Shown here: positions 1-10,389 of the stretch, piece by piece
How positions within the stretch are numbered: the first letter of the stretch is position 1
How the letters are laid out: each line of letters begins with the position of its first letter
Assembly (NCBI GenBank): GCA_037576215.1
Contig: JBANDB010000001.1
Location: 8,370,001-8,434,000 of the forward strand
Direction: 5' to 3'
Length of the DNA stretch: 64,000 nt
From: Armillaria gallica
Lineage: Eukaryota > Basidiomycota > Agaricomycetes > Agaricales > Physalacriaceae
Program-made: the position numbers and the translations under genes
The notes under the pieces: generated by a model
What the model saw: only the letters and a program-made list of their open reading frames with translations
Told to the model about the DNA's origin: nothing
The model's database searches: none

Positions 1-393
1 ACAGAATTTGACGTGTTTGTTCTCATCATCTAGTAGGTTCGTGGTCTTCAAAGTATACCAGACCAATCAGTAGTGCTCTCCGAATACAAATCTGAGCAGC
101 TCGTTATTTCATCTCCTCGTCTTGCGTCAGAAGGTGTCCCTGGTCAAACTCTAGGACGAAGACTATCTTGCCAGGGAGGGTGGTGTAACAGCGAGCAATA
201 TCATGTCCACCTAGGTTTCAATTCCCCGCGTCTGAATTATATGCGGCGATTGCGAAATACTTGGTTTTTATTGCGAAAGTCGTCAGTTTGATGTTACGTA
301 TGTGCTGAGATAGCCGATGAGAAGTGATCATTACGTTGGATGGTCCATTCACCTCCCATTTCTACTGAAATATGTGTAATATCGAATCAAGTA
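1..393. other. No gene recognised
   Basis: This is the region downstream of the NAPE-PLD stop codon. The short open frames in it resemble no family I know and no repeat boundary is visible. Confidence 0.5.
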
Positions 394-1851
394 CTAGAAG
401 TATTTCGTCTCGCCGATATCGCTGACAAGGAAGTCACCCTCGTCGATACCAATCTTCTTGCACTCTTCAGCTAACCTCTTTGGTGGCTCTGTAATATCTT
501 CTGTCGTTAGAATCCATGTCCTAGAAGAAATTAGGACCATGGAAGAAAGGTATAAATGATAGCTCACCCCCAATGCATTGCAACTGCCTTCTTCGCCCTG
601 ATATCCTTGAAGATACGCACGCTATCCTGCGGCGCGCAATGTATAGTTGACATGAACCATCTTGGATTGTACGCTCTAGAAGGACATGAGATGAAGAAAT
701 GCAAACGAGAACGGCACGTACCCAATGGGAATCATCGCCAGATCAAAACCACCAAAGCGCTCCCCAATCTCTTTGAAGGCAGGACACACTGGTCTGTCCG
801 CTTCATCCTCTCCGTCTTTGACGGATCGATAGCCTGTGTCACCAGCGAAGTACACCTTCTTACCCTCACCCTCGACAGCCCAGCTTGACCAGAGGGTCTT
901 TCCCTGGTCGAGCGGCCCTCGGCCAGTAAAATGCTGTGCAGGAGTGCAAGTAAGCTTGAAGGACGTGCCAGGTATCTCCACGCGTCGTGCGTCCCACCAA
1001 TCGAGTGTATGTGCGTGTCCGTTGGGTATTCCGATCGATTTGAAGTGCTTTTCATTGCCTAGCGGTGCGAAGATATGCGGTAGTCGGGATCGTTTAAAGA
1101 GCGTGGATAAAGTCTGGTTGTCTAGGCTAGGAGAGGTTAGTAGGTGAAGGCACTCAGGAGGGTGACACGTACTGGTCGTAATGATTATGCTAGCAACAGC
1201 GTTAGCCGCGGCTTAGTCTGATAATGATCTACTCACCGAGATGACGACCGAATCCACCTCTGGTATATCCTCGATCTTGCACGGAGGCTCCGTGAACCTC
1301 TTCGGACCAAAAGACTGGCTAGGCGAGCACCGATCGCTGAAGACGGGATCGAAGAGTATCCTCGCGCCTCTCCCTAGCGAAGTCACAAACGGCAGCTCGA
1401 CGAGGTAACACGCGTGGCCTAACCACGTCGCCTTGATCTCGCCTTGATGCTCCTCCTGTGAACCCCACGTCGGTGTCCTAACAGGAATCCCAGCAGCTCC
1501 AACTTTCGGCAGGGCAGGGCTGTTTCGCGTGACATGGCCGACCTATCTGAGGATTAGCAACCGCCGACCTGAAGGAAAAACACATACTATGCGAAGAGTA
1601 TCCATCCTCCCATTCGACCTCCAGCTCGGCCATGGATTCTGGAACCATAAAGGCTTGTCAGATGTCCAATGCGCAGGGCGACCTCCTTTCTCTTTCTTGT
1701 CTTCGTCAACGACACGGATGGCAGTGGTGGAAAGCATAGCTGTAGATATAGACGCGCTCAGTCTTCGAGCTGCTCTTATAGAAAGGAAAGGCATACGGAC
1801 CAATTCAAAACCCGAGACATGGTGGGCGTGCGCAAGTGCCGCGGCGACCAT
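394..1851 (-). CDS. NAPE-PLD-type metallo-beta-lactamase, intact
   Basis: Members of this family hydrolyse N-acyl-phosphatidylethanolamine to N-acylethanolamine and phosphatidate at membranes; this role is inferred from the family. I read six exons, 1588-1851, 1237-1542, 1173-1189, 722-1126, 568-675 and 394-520, with GT-AG introns of 45-47 bp. Together they give 408 residues without a stop. Motifs in order are WLGHACYLVELP, the metal ligand block HNHYDH (about residues 191-196), TPAQHFTGRG, LWSSWAV, YFAGDTGY (Asp about 292), IPIGAYNPRWFM, MHWGTW and the C-terminus SDIGETKYF. All are expected in a catalytically competent enzyme. The third exon is only 17 nt and encodes most of the HxHxDH motif. 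ATG 1851 is the first ATG after an in-frame stop just upstream. Decayed copies of the gene recur through the window; this is the only complete one. Confidence 0.9.
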
Positions 1852-2173
1852 GACGTACGCCGGTCCGATGACGTGTCCCAAAATGACAAGTGCGGTGCCT
1901 GCCGTGGTTCTTCGTCGACTTGCGCTTTCTCAAACGCCTAACTCACCGGATGGATTAACGATCAGCATCGGCGTCAGGCCTCGCATTTACTTTCAATCGC
2001 CTACATCCTGATCTATTTTCGTCACCCTGGAGCAAGTAGTTCATTTTAGCTGATACCTGGGCTCCGAGTCTCGTCATGTATCCAACCTGGTTTAACTGTC
2101 AGCTTTCCGTGTCAGCTCATATTCGACTCCGAATGAGCGGTATCTTGAATAGTGAGTGAGTATTCTATTCAGG

Positions 2174-2231
2174 GTCGGACATTGTGTAACGGTTGTCACA
2201 CCGCTCTGGGGTTCGGTTCCCTCTATCCGAC
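2174..2231 (+). repeat. tRNA-like unit
   Basis: The ends GTCGGAC and ATCCGAC pair at six of seven positions like an acceptor stem. Between them are TGTGTAACGG (A-box-like) and GGTTCGGTTCC (B-box). At 58 nt it is short for a functional tRNA, so a degenerate or tRNA-derived unit is likely. Confidence 0.5.
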
Positions 2232-2875
2232 ATCTCCTTCAACAATTTTGCCTCTTTTATCAGGTACGTCAGGCTTCATCTGAAAGTCCATCTTTCTGCC
2301 CTACACCTACTCTGGATTGGGCCAAAATCGTAAGGTTTCATTGTTACGCGCTGACTGATTACTTATCCCATTTGTTCCGACTCTTCAACTAGTGAATATC
2401 GTCCAATCGCTAGCGTGTCACTGGGGACAGCCTACTCCTTCATTCAACTTCTGCTTATTTTAAAGCGACCTTATTCACGCTCCCAACCCAGCTAGTAAAT
2501 GAAACAGCAACTGGTCCGATGCTTGGTTCATTCAAATCTTGTGGATCTAATTCCTCATATTCGAATTCAGCTAAACGGTTTCGACCTTTCAAATGCTCGC
2601 ATCCCTGTAAATAACAAAACCGTCATTGCCAATGGACCAAACCCACAAAGATTCCTAAGCTAGGCCATCCTCGATCCAGATCTAGCGCAATGGCGACTGT
2701 TACACGTCGAACCCCCGAGTACAAATACTAAGAGCCAAATATTCGTTTTTCAGGAGTGATCAATTTTGTTCGAACATCTTTCATTTTCAAGGAGCTTCGC
2801 ATTTACAACCGCTCCACCTCGAAGCAAAACAAGTAACCTCCTCACAGTCAATGTCATGGAACTATCCCCAATGTG

Positions 2876-2930
2876 TAGTCTAGTTGTCTAACGGTGAGCT
2901 GGATGCCTGGGGTTCGATTCCCTAGGGTAT
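2876..2930 (+). repeat. tRNA-like unit
   Basis: It contains TAGTTGTCTAACGG and a perfect B-box, GGTTCGATTCC, followed by CTAGGGTA. The acceptor stem no longer pairs well. It shares the phrase GCCTGGGGTTC with the unit at 3080. Confidence 0.45.
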
Positions 2931-3079
2931 TCATTCACTGAATCTCTCGAAACCTTCTTTTTCATACTTTCAGGCTAGTCACCCTCAGCGGAGCAAATAA
3001 GTAACGGCTCTACATCGAGACTCCTCGATCATCCCCAAAGTCCTTTTACTGCTCTCGCAGACATATGTTTATGTTGACA

Positions 3080-3143
3080 TGTACCCTACTGGATATGATC
3101 CAACGGCTTGCCGGACGCCTGGGGTTCAATTCCCTAAGGTACA
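3080..3143 (+). repeat. tRNA-like unit
   Basis: The ends TGTACCC and AGGTACA pair at six of seven positions. Inside are a CCAACGGC A-box remnant and GGGGTTCAATTCCC, a T-arm with a B-box. No anticodon arm can be assigned with confidence. Confidence 0.5.
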
Positions 3144-3299
3144 AATCATAGCTATTTGGCACATCGTTTTGCACGAGCGCCTTTTTTAGTTCGCAGAGGG
3201 ACGTTCGACTCCACTTTTCAAACACCTGCCAAGTATGAGCACCGCCTTACGAACGTCAGCATAGGAATAGACGACCCGAATTTCTAGGTTATTCTGTAT

Positions 3300-3361
3300 C
3301 CGGATCTAGTACAACGGCAAGTTCATATATCGGACCCTGGGGTTCAATTCCCTCTGTACTA
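3300..3361 (+). repeat. tRNA-like unit
   Basis: It has an ACAACGGC A-box remnant and the B-box GGTTCAATTCC. The acceptor stem is not convincing. Confidence 0.4.
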
Positions 3362-3530
3362 TTGCTGTCGTATGGTTGTTTTTTTTTTTTTTTCGTCAGA
3401 AGGTCTCGTCTCGTCTCCAGGTTCTCCATCAGTAGAGGGTTCAAGTCTGCAGGAATCCCAAAGTAACTGAAGCGAGGAAAGCTGTCGTGGATGTACGCTT
3501 TATTGCTCTTCCTCTCCGATACTACATTAT

Positions 3531-3584
3531 CGTATATGGTCTAACGGCATGTTGGACACCTCGGGTTCAATACCCTAGGGTACG
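3531..3584 (+). repeat. tRNA-like unit
   Basis: It has TGGTCTAACGGC (good A-box) and GGGTTCAATACCC (T-arm). The outer CGTA and TACG pair. A shortened relative lies at 51417-51461 and an inverted one at 44086-44130. Confidence 0.45.
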
Positions 3585-3927
3585 AATCCACGGTAATGAA
3601 AGTTGACATACCTTTTTTTCGCTGCGTACGTCGAGACATTTATATTGTTTCTGCCCTCCACAATTTCTCCTACGCTTCCTTGTGGACAATGCTGGGTTTG
3701 CAGCCGAAATACTTACATCCTCTTGATGTATCTCGGGTATGCTAACGTCTCCATCACAACTACGGATAGGAATAGAATTCCTCATATCCAAGTGATACCT
3801 CACACACGGCGTACTTTTGTCCCAGTAGCCCAGTCACACAAGCTCCTCAGCTGACACGGCTCGTCAGGATGAATTCGATGACAACCACAAAACCTATTCC
3901 CAATACATTGTCAGCCAGCTTGTACTT

Positions 3928-3977
3928 ACTCTAACGACGCGTATGGATGTTTGAGGTTCATTTCCCTATGGGTATGT
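3928..3977 (+). repeat. Degenerate tRNA-like unit
   Basis: CTCTAACGACG and GAGGTTCATTTCCC are decayed A- and B-box blocks. By position in the duplicated flank it corresponds to the better preserved unit at 48327-48394. Confidence 0.4.
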
Positions 3978-4163
3978 ATTCCAGATTTAGAAATCAAATC
4001 GTTTTTATGAGTTGCGCCGTTTTTACTAACACATATGTGTCGGTAAGTGAATTAATCTCTTCGATACTAGGATCACGGTTGAACATTCTGGTGCGCAATC
4101 CTGCAAGTACGTATTCAAGGTTGACGCGGGGCCCGTACTTATTCCTTTCATGCTGCTATGTCT

Positions 4164-4228
4164 ACGGGTGTGGCGTAACGACTGTTGTTATGATAAGCCT
4201 AGTAGGGGTTCGAGTCCCCCTAGACTGT
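4164..4228 (+). repeat. tRNA-like unit
   Basis: It has TGTGGCGTAACG and a strong T-arm, TAGGGGTTCGAGTCCCCCTA. A near copy, with shared flanks, sits at 48595-48658. Confidence 0.5.
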
Positions 4229-4309
4229 ATGGGCCACAAGTGCATCTCAAATGAGAGCCGGAGTATCGAGACCTGTATCGATATGTGACACGGGCTATTT
4301 AAAAGGGTT

Positions 4310-5468
4310 TGCACCAGTATGGAAAGAAGTTCAGACGTAGCGAATAGAGCTTCGAATATTAATGTAGACCATCGTAGCTATGAGACGGCATCGACGAACG
4401 AAGACCGTACTTTAGGCCGGGCTGCGACTTGGAATGAGTAAATGCTCAGATTTACGGCGCAATACGTAGCGCACAGAATTTATACTGGAGGAAACGATAT
4501 TAGAGTAGTCAGTCGCGAGACAAGTAGAGTAGAACGACTCCTGGGGACTCCGAGATAAACCTTCTCATACGTGCGCGATGAGTTAATCAACACCGGCGAA
4601 AGGGAAAGTATCGTAGACTACCTTTTCATAAACGCTTAGGCAGTAAACAGCAAGAATTTGCTTTCATTGGGGGAGTTGGACGATGTTGAGCAGTTGAGAA
4701 AGCACAAGTCGAGAATTGGTCGAGAGGCAGCCTCAAGAGGGCCATAACCACGGCAGAACCTTGACACCTCATAGGACCGGTGTACGTCATCGTTGCCACT
4801 TATGCCCACTATGTCTATGCGGATTTTGGGCATGAATCGGCGGGTACGCCATCCCTTCCTATAAGAACAGTTCAAAGACTGAGTTCCGCTGTATGTAAAG
4901 CTTTGATTTCAACCGCCGCCATCCGTGTTGTTGACGACTGCAAGAATGAGAAAGTGGCTCGTCCAAGGCATTAGACAAGCTGAAATTGTTCAAGCTTCCT
5001 TGGCCGAGTTGGTGGACAAACGGAAGGAAGGATACACTGAACATCGTACGTGTTCTTGGTCCCCGTATTTCGTCGCTAATCTTCAGATAGGTAAGTCATG
5101 TGACGCATAACAACCATGCTTTGGCAAAAACCCGAACGACTGGTATTCCTGTGAGGATGCCAACGTGAGGTACAAACGAGGATCATCGAAGCGAGATAAA
5201 AACGAGGTGTCAAGGCACGTGTGTTACCTCGTCGAGCTGCCATTTGTCGGTTTGCTAGGGAGAGGCTGGAGAGTTCTGTTCGATCCCGTCTTCAGTGATT
5301 TGTGCTCGTCCAGCAAGTTTCTTGACCCTAAGAGGTGCACTGAATTTCCATGGAAGATTGACGATATACCGGATGCGGATGCAGTGATTTTCTCGGTGTG
5401 CATTCCGTTGTCAAACTAAGTCGCGGTTGATGTTATTGTTAGCATAATCATTATGAATTGTATGCGTC
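4310..5468 (+). pseudogene. NAPE-PLD relic P1
   Basis: This is a decayed copy of the gene at 394-1851 in opposite orientation. The 5' flank 4310-4770 resembles that of relic P2. The exon 1 remnant at 4780-4974 retains STAAIRVVD. The exon 2 remnant at 5200-5400 reads RHVCYLVELPFVGLLGRG and then VLFDPVFSD. At 5452-5468 the microexon survives as HNHYE, so the metal-binding Asp is Glu. Everything after that is missing. Frames are shifted between blocks, so no product is expected. Confidence 0.8.
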
Positions 5469-5929
5469 ACCTTCCTCAGCACCATCGCATGCTAACCCTT
5501 CCGAGCTGGGATGGGTGCGAAAATGAGGGTGCTTTAAAACATAGATTTCCAGTTCAACTTGGATGTAGAGAATCAAACCCTTGCCCCCCCCCCCGTCTCC
5601 GCCAGTAACACACTAGCGATTGGAAGATATCCACTAGTAGAAGAGGAGAAAAACAGATAAACAATAAGTCGGTGCATAACCATAAAGTCTTACTACTTTG
5701 GCAAGATCAAGAGTATGCTTAGGGCTGCAAGATTAACTGTAGCATGGAGCCGGAGGTCGATCTCTGAAAAAAGGCGGAATTGATATGCAAACGTCGGATA
5801 GAGGGAATTGAGCCCAGAGCGGTGTGCGATGTGGAATAGAATACTCGCAGTTGAGTCGCAGCGTGCCAAATCAAGTTGGATACAAGCATTCCATAAGGAG
5901 AGCAGGGTATCAAGACGTAATGAGCGCCA
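5469..5929. other. No gene recognised; tRNA-like remnant
   Basis: A run of 13 C lies near 5583-5595. Just before it, the minus strand reads GGGTTTGATTCTC, a B-box-like remnant. The open frames here, including a 162-codon one on the minus strand, overlap the duplicated NAPE-PLD upstream flank and are unlikely to be coding. Confidence 0.45.
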
Positions 5930-6420
5930 TTTAAGAATGGCTGTGCCAGGATGGAAAGAAACCTGGCCGTGGAAATGGAACGCTGAATAGTAAACCTCAA
6001 CCGTGAACGCTTTTAGGCCGTATAGACAAAATAACTGAAGAAGGCGGTACTTTTGGTAAAGGCGAGACTTGGAGTTAGTCAGTATTAAATGTTCATTGCA
6101 ATACCTGGAAAATAAGGAGAGGGTTACTGGACGCGAAGATGCATGATTAGACAGTCGCGAGAACAGTTGAAAGGAAACCATTATGTAGAGGAGCCCCCTT
6201 ATACTCGCCCGGCGACTCGATTGAGGTAAACAGAAAGCAAAGACAGCGCAAGTCGAGGAAGAGCCGCAGCGGAAGGACCGGCACCGGGGCAGAAGCTTGT
6301 CACGTCATCTGATGGGTGTATGCCATTGTTGCCGGTCCACTTGCGCAGACTCACCATGAACCAAAGCTCGTCAGTTTGTTGGACGTTCCTCCAGTCATAC
6401 TCTCACCGGTACAGTGCCTT
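5930..6420 (+). pseudogene. NAPE-PLD relic P2 (upstream flank and exon 1 start)
   Basis: The segment parallels 4310-4830: a shared upstream flank, the GCGCAAGTCGAGGA block, then a start-region remnant near 6316 (GTGTATGCCATTGTTGCC; compare GTGTACGTCATCGTTGCC at 4780). Similarity fades about 70 bp before the hairpin at 6494. Only the very 5' end of the gene is present. Confidence 0.6.
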
Positions 6421-6493
6421 ATTTCTCCTATACCTATCTCGTTCACGTGCCTAAATATGTTTAGATTTCGAAATGAGATTTTCGTATCTTCAG

Positions 6494-6571
6494 TTAGACC
6501 TGTGAGCGGTCTCCTACAATGAACAAGCATCAGGTAGCTTGTTCATTGTAGGAGACCGCTCACAGGTCTAA
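6494..6571. repeat. Perfect 35-bp inverted repeat (hairpin)
   Basis: The arms 6494-6528 and 6537-6571 are exact reverse complements, separated by the 8-nt loop ATCAGGTA. The arms start TTAGACCTGTGAGC. The flanks carry TTCAG on both sides. Perfect identity in a decayed neighbourhood implies a recent origin. Confidence 0.95.
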
Positions 6572-7937
6572 TATTCAGTGATTCCCCGCCGGTTATGTAC
6601 ATGGGACTAATTCTGATGCAATAGATACCACAGTTATATTGATCGTAGCATGGACGTCTACAGCATCTAGCTACCACCAATAAGCCTTATCGTGAACAGC
6701 CCGAGCGGTGATATCCCCATTCGAAGCTCGTTGCTACCACTCCTTGACCATGGTCCACAGCAAGGAGGGTCACGATCGGAAATGCCCCGGTCTTATCTCA
6801 GATAACTTGGGGATCCCAGCTTACTCACAGCAGAGGCCAGTTCATTTTAGCTGGTAAAAAACGAAACCTTAAAAGGTTTTGATTTAGCGAAGCCTTTCTC
6901 GGTCCTGAAAAGGCCATCAGTAAAACGGTATGAAAAACTTTTCCCCCTATAGAACAATGGACTTGAGGTACCTTTTCGTATTACAGCGGGGAAAACAAGG
7001 GCGTAAAAACTGAAGCTGAAATCGAAACCATTTAAGGTTCCGATTTAGGCCATTAAAAATGTACCGGCCTCTGCAGTGACTGCACCATGGCATCGTGTAC
7101 CCATGCACTCAGATAACTGATACACGGGGAAACAGGCCTCACATGCCGCGCTTTAGCGGCATCCTCCAATACCTTTGGATAGGAACGATACAACTCGACG
7201 CATAAAATAACTATCTGCCCGACGCAATGTAGACCTGCCCGAGTACAGCGATTACGAGGAGGACCACAGCCATTAGCGAATTCGACCATACAGCGTACAG
7301 CTGTCATTGAAAGTCCGCTAATTGTGCGAGAGCTTAGCGCTCGACACTGACTTTAACGAACACTTCTCTCCGGTTTATGATAAGCGCTCTATCTCTCGGC
7401 CACTTCTCGCACCCATTCAATATGTCTATTCCCCTCGCACTTCTGATACGACAAGGTTCAATGATAGGCGCTATCGCTGGCTTCATCTTTCCCATCGATA
7501 ACACTGTGAAACACTGGAGTCCCTACTGCTGGTTAAACACAACCTGAAAACGTCTCCTCGATATACGATGCTCTAAAATTCATTTATTCCTGGGGTGCTC
7601 GTCTGACTCACTCTGTGTTCAAGTGCTAGGAGCACCTGCAATATCAGTATTCTCGATGTAATATCACGGCATCTCAACGGATATTTTACGGCTCAATCTG
7701 CCCTACATTCGCATCACAGTCCGCGTGAGAGCGCAATACCGTACCCATCGTACCGGAAGCACGGAACCAACTAATGCGATGCCTTCCATTGAATACGTCT
7801 GCTTATCATGGTTCGTGGCCTCCCCGATACCTCGTGTGAGTTAACGATTACATTATATCCACCTGAACAAAGAGAACACTTCAACAGTAGCGAAAGAAAA
7901 TGCTATTTCCAATACAGCATCCTGCGTGACATGAACC
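6572..7937. other. No gene recognised
   Basis: This is intergenic sequence upstream of the DUF4436 gene. The phrase GTTCATTTTAGCTG near 6840 also occurs near 2040, so part of it is shared repeat. No coding frame resembles a known family. Confidence 0.45.
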
Positions 7938-7944
7938 TATAAAA
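7938..7944 (+). promoter_or_regulatory. Candidate TATA box of the DUF4436 gene
   Basis: TATAAAA lies 59 bp upstream of ATG 8003, a usual position for a fungal core promoter. Position is the only support. Confidence 0.4.
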
Positions 7945-8002
7945 CCTTGCTTTCAACCAATGATCTACTTCAATCTCCCTAGCTCATTACCTGCTCTCAA
8001 GA

Positions 8003-9538
8003 ATGTCCTCCGAGCAAACGACCAGCCCTCGAAGCCCATCAAGGGTTTCATGTTGCTTTGCCACCACTCTCTTATTCCTAATCATCGTTCCGACCTTATG
8101 TCTCACACTGGCTCTCAGGCAAAATACCAGTGACCAACTTGTATATACGAGTGCGTATTTGGACGATACGAATAGTATGCATTTGGACGATACGAAAAGA
8201 ACCGTAAGACTCCTTGCTCGTTTCTCTATAGACGCCACTCATAGCAACGTAAGATCACTCTCCATGCTGACTTGATCTCAGCTGATGTTCGTGAAGCCAC
8301 TATGCTCGTGGAGTGGGGTGTCGATGGTGACTCCTGCTTCTTTGATTGCCCGGCAGTTAACATCTTCTTTGACCCGTGAGCTATTTTGTCTAGAATTCTC
8401 GAGAAATGGGTCATAGAAAATCCCTTTTGGAGGAATTTATCTCCTTCAGATGACAGACCCGATGTCGGTCCCTCCAGTAACAACAGACCTACAGACCCCA
8501 CCTTCATATGGAACATCACCGATGCTAGCCATGACCTACTGGGAAGCACTCACTCCTTCCGCACGAAGTTCGTCATCGACCCACTGTACCAATATTTGTT
8601 TCGGGGCAACCGGCCAACCGCAGTGATCAGCAACGGATTCTTGACCTTCTACCCTTTTGACTGGTACTACACTCTTTTGCTCGCGTTACTTATCTGACCT
8701 TGGCTACCAATGTATCAGTTACCTGACATCAATATTCGCTTTTGCTGAAGAGGCATTGACAAACAAATCTGTCTCCCTAACCCTTGATTCAGTATCTCGA
8801 TTCCTTGTGTAAGTTTTCTGGTTTTTTAATCATTGGATCTTCTGACGGAACGTCTATCAGCGATTTCAAAATTGCAATTGGCAATGATATCAGCCCCTCG
8901 GACCAGCGGCTGTTCTTTGGACAAGAAATCATCTCTGCAGGTGTACTGCTCCAACGCAGCACCCTTGTTATCGGATACTGTCTTGTCATCACTGTCACAT
9001 TCTGTTCAGTATTCCTCTTATACTCTGTGGATTTTCTGAGCTCATGCGCCTTCTTTATATGGATAGGGATGGTCACTCTCATGATTTGTCTCATAATGAT
9101 TACAACCGTGGTCTTCGGCTATCGACAACGGAACGAGATCGTTGTAGTCCCAATCGGGACTGTGTTTGCCTTTACTCAACTACGGTCCACCATGCCCGGG
9201 GCTCCAGAAGGATTTGGTACGTCATTTTTGTTCCTCTAGAAGGTACAGGGCGTCGACTCAAGCACCAACTCCACTAGGCGACATACTCGGCCCGTCATAC
9301 TTTATATCAATGGCCATCAGCTGACTTACCTCTTTCCTGCACAGATTTTGCAGGGCTACTGCCGTGCCTCGTCCTCCTGTCAATCTGCGTACGTGCATCG
9401 ATTTTCTCCCGTCAAATATTTATTGTCCTACGATAGGCCGTGACAATGGTTGGCATTTACTTATTCACCGACCCACATGATCCGTCTCGTAAGGCCTTCA
9501 CTTGGGGCGAATTAGGTGCGCCTTCATCGACAGTCTGA
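8003..9538 (+). CDS. DUF4436 family membrane protein, possible 1-nt frameshift
   Basis: DUF4436 proteins are fungal multi-pass membrane proteins of unknown function. I read eight exons: 8003-8248, 8282-8375, 8433-8663, 8719-8808, 8861-9003, 9067-9216, 9345-9388 and 9437-9538. Family landmarks follow in order: an N-terminal membrane anchor (residues about 18-38), MLVEWGVDGDSC, AVNIFFDPNLSPSDD, SFRTKFVID, TFYPFDCYLTS, FAFAEEALTNKSVSLTLDS, VIGYCLVITVTFWMVTLMIC, GYRQRNEIVVVP, FAFTQLRSTMPGAPEGF, DFAGLLPCLVLLSIC and GIYLFTDPHD. Junctions from exon 2 onward keep the frame. Exon 1 to exon 2 does not: exon 1 ends in phase 0, but exon 2 needs one extra base. Either intron 1 (33 bp, unusually short) is misread or a single-base frameshift exists. 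A decayed copy lies at 13719-13915. Confidence 0.8.
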
Positions 9539-10389
9539 TGAAAGAATGTTCAACAAGCTTGCAGTGAATGTGTTACGATTGTTTATTCGGCGCATTTGGA
9601 ACACCACCAAAATATGGGCACACTGTGCTCGAATTCGCATACGGACAATGAGACGGAAGTCATTTAACGTTGTTGAGATTCCTTTGGCTAGTCTCGACTG
9701 TGAAAATCGGGCTTGAGGTTAAACGCTGTAACCAGAGTCAGCACCGGCTATACACCAGATAACAATTTCTCTTGTTAATTCTTGGTTCGCAAAAGGGAAG
9801 AATGGGTCGAGGGTAATTCTCAGCACAGTGTCATCGATAATAAACAGATCGACGGGAAATTTGACGCAAGATGGTTTCTGGACGGTGAATGGAAGGAGTA
9901 CAAGTCATTTCAGAAATACTAGAACAACCTTAAGCAAAGCAAGACGGACTAACAGCTCCTTGAGTTGTAGCGCATATATTTCATTTACCAAGCAGTATAG
10001 GTACTTAACAATGAGACAAATAAACTCGAAGAATAACAGAAGAGACAGAGGTGCGAGACTTCCGCCTACAATAAATACATCTATTCGTTTCACCAATACC
10101 CCCCTCCTACCCATAGCAGCGAACCCTGCTCGCCTCTAAGCACCCTTAACCTTATACTCCAGATCCCTCGAAACCAGCTCGGTCCGAACACCGTTCCTCT
10201 TCGCTGCCGCCTCCAGTCCTTCGCACCCACATTCTCATACTCATGCATCCGTACATTCCGACCACGCCCCGTCTTGTATGTCCCCCTCTCCCTGGGATAA
10301 GATAACCTTCTCAAAGTGGGGAAAGAATCTTCCCGGTTGAGCGCCTCAGGAAAAGCTTTGCGCGTCCTTCCCTCAGTATCGGTGTCCCC
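9539..10389. other. No gene recognised
   Basis: The spacer between the DUF4436 gene and NAPE-PLD relic P3. Two overlapping minus-strand frames (9905-10314) include a hydrophobic stretch, but neither matches a family I know. Confidence 0.4.

Larger units (their letters stand above)
1852..4309. repeat. Array of tRNA-like units upstream of NAPE-PLD
   Basis: No protein gene is recognised between the intact NAPE-PLD gene (minus) and the next NAPE-PLD relic (plus). The interval instead holds about seven tRNA-like units, 200-750 bp apart and all on the plus strand. Each has an A-box-like TCTAACGG type block and a B-box of the form GGTTCRATTCC. The same arrangement recurs at 47.6-49.1 kb, where the block 48040-48660 is a diverged copy of 3680-4230. 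A 17-nt T run lies near 3376. Confidence 0.6.

Noticed and set aside
5693..6181. 162-codon minus-strand frame
   Set aside because: It lies antisense in the duplicated NAPE-PLD upstream flank and is not conserved in the sister flank at 4.3-4.8 kb.
8155..8200. Tandem TTTGGACGATACGAA as an intron in DUF4436 exon 1
   Set aside because: Removing the 59-bp GT-AG segment that spans it introduces a stop downstream, so it does not solve the phase conflict.
9905..10314. Overlapping minus frames with a hydrophobic stretch
   Set aside because: No family match, no second copy, and frames overlap each other; kept as unassigned spacer.
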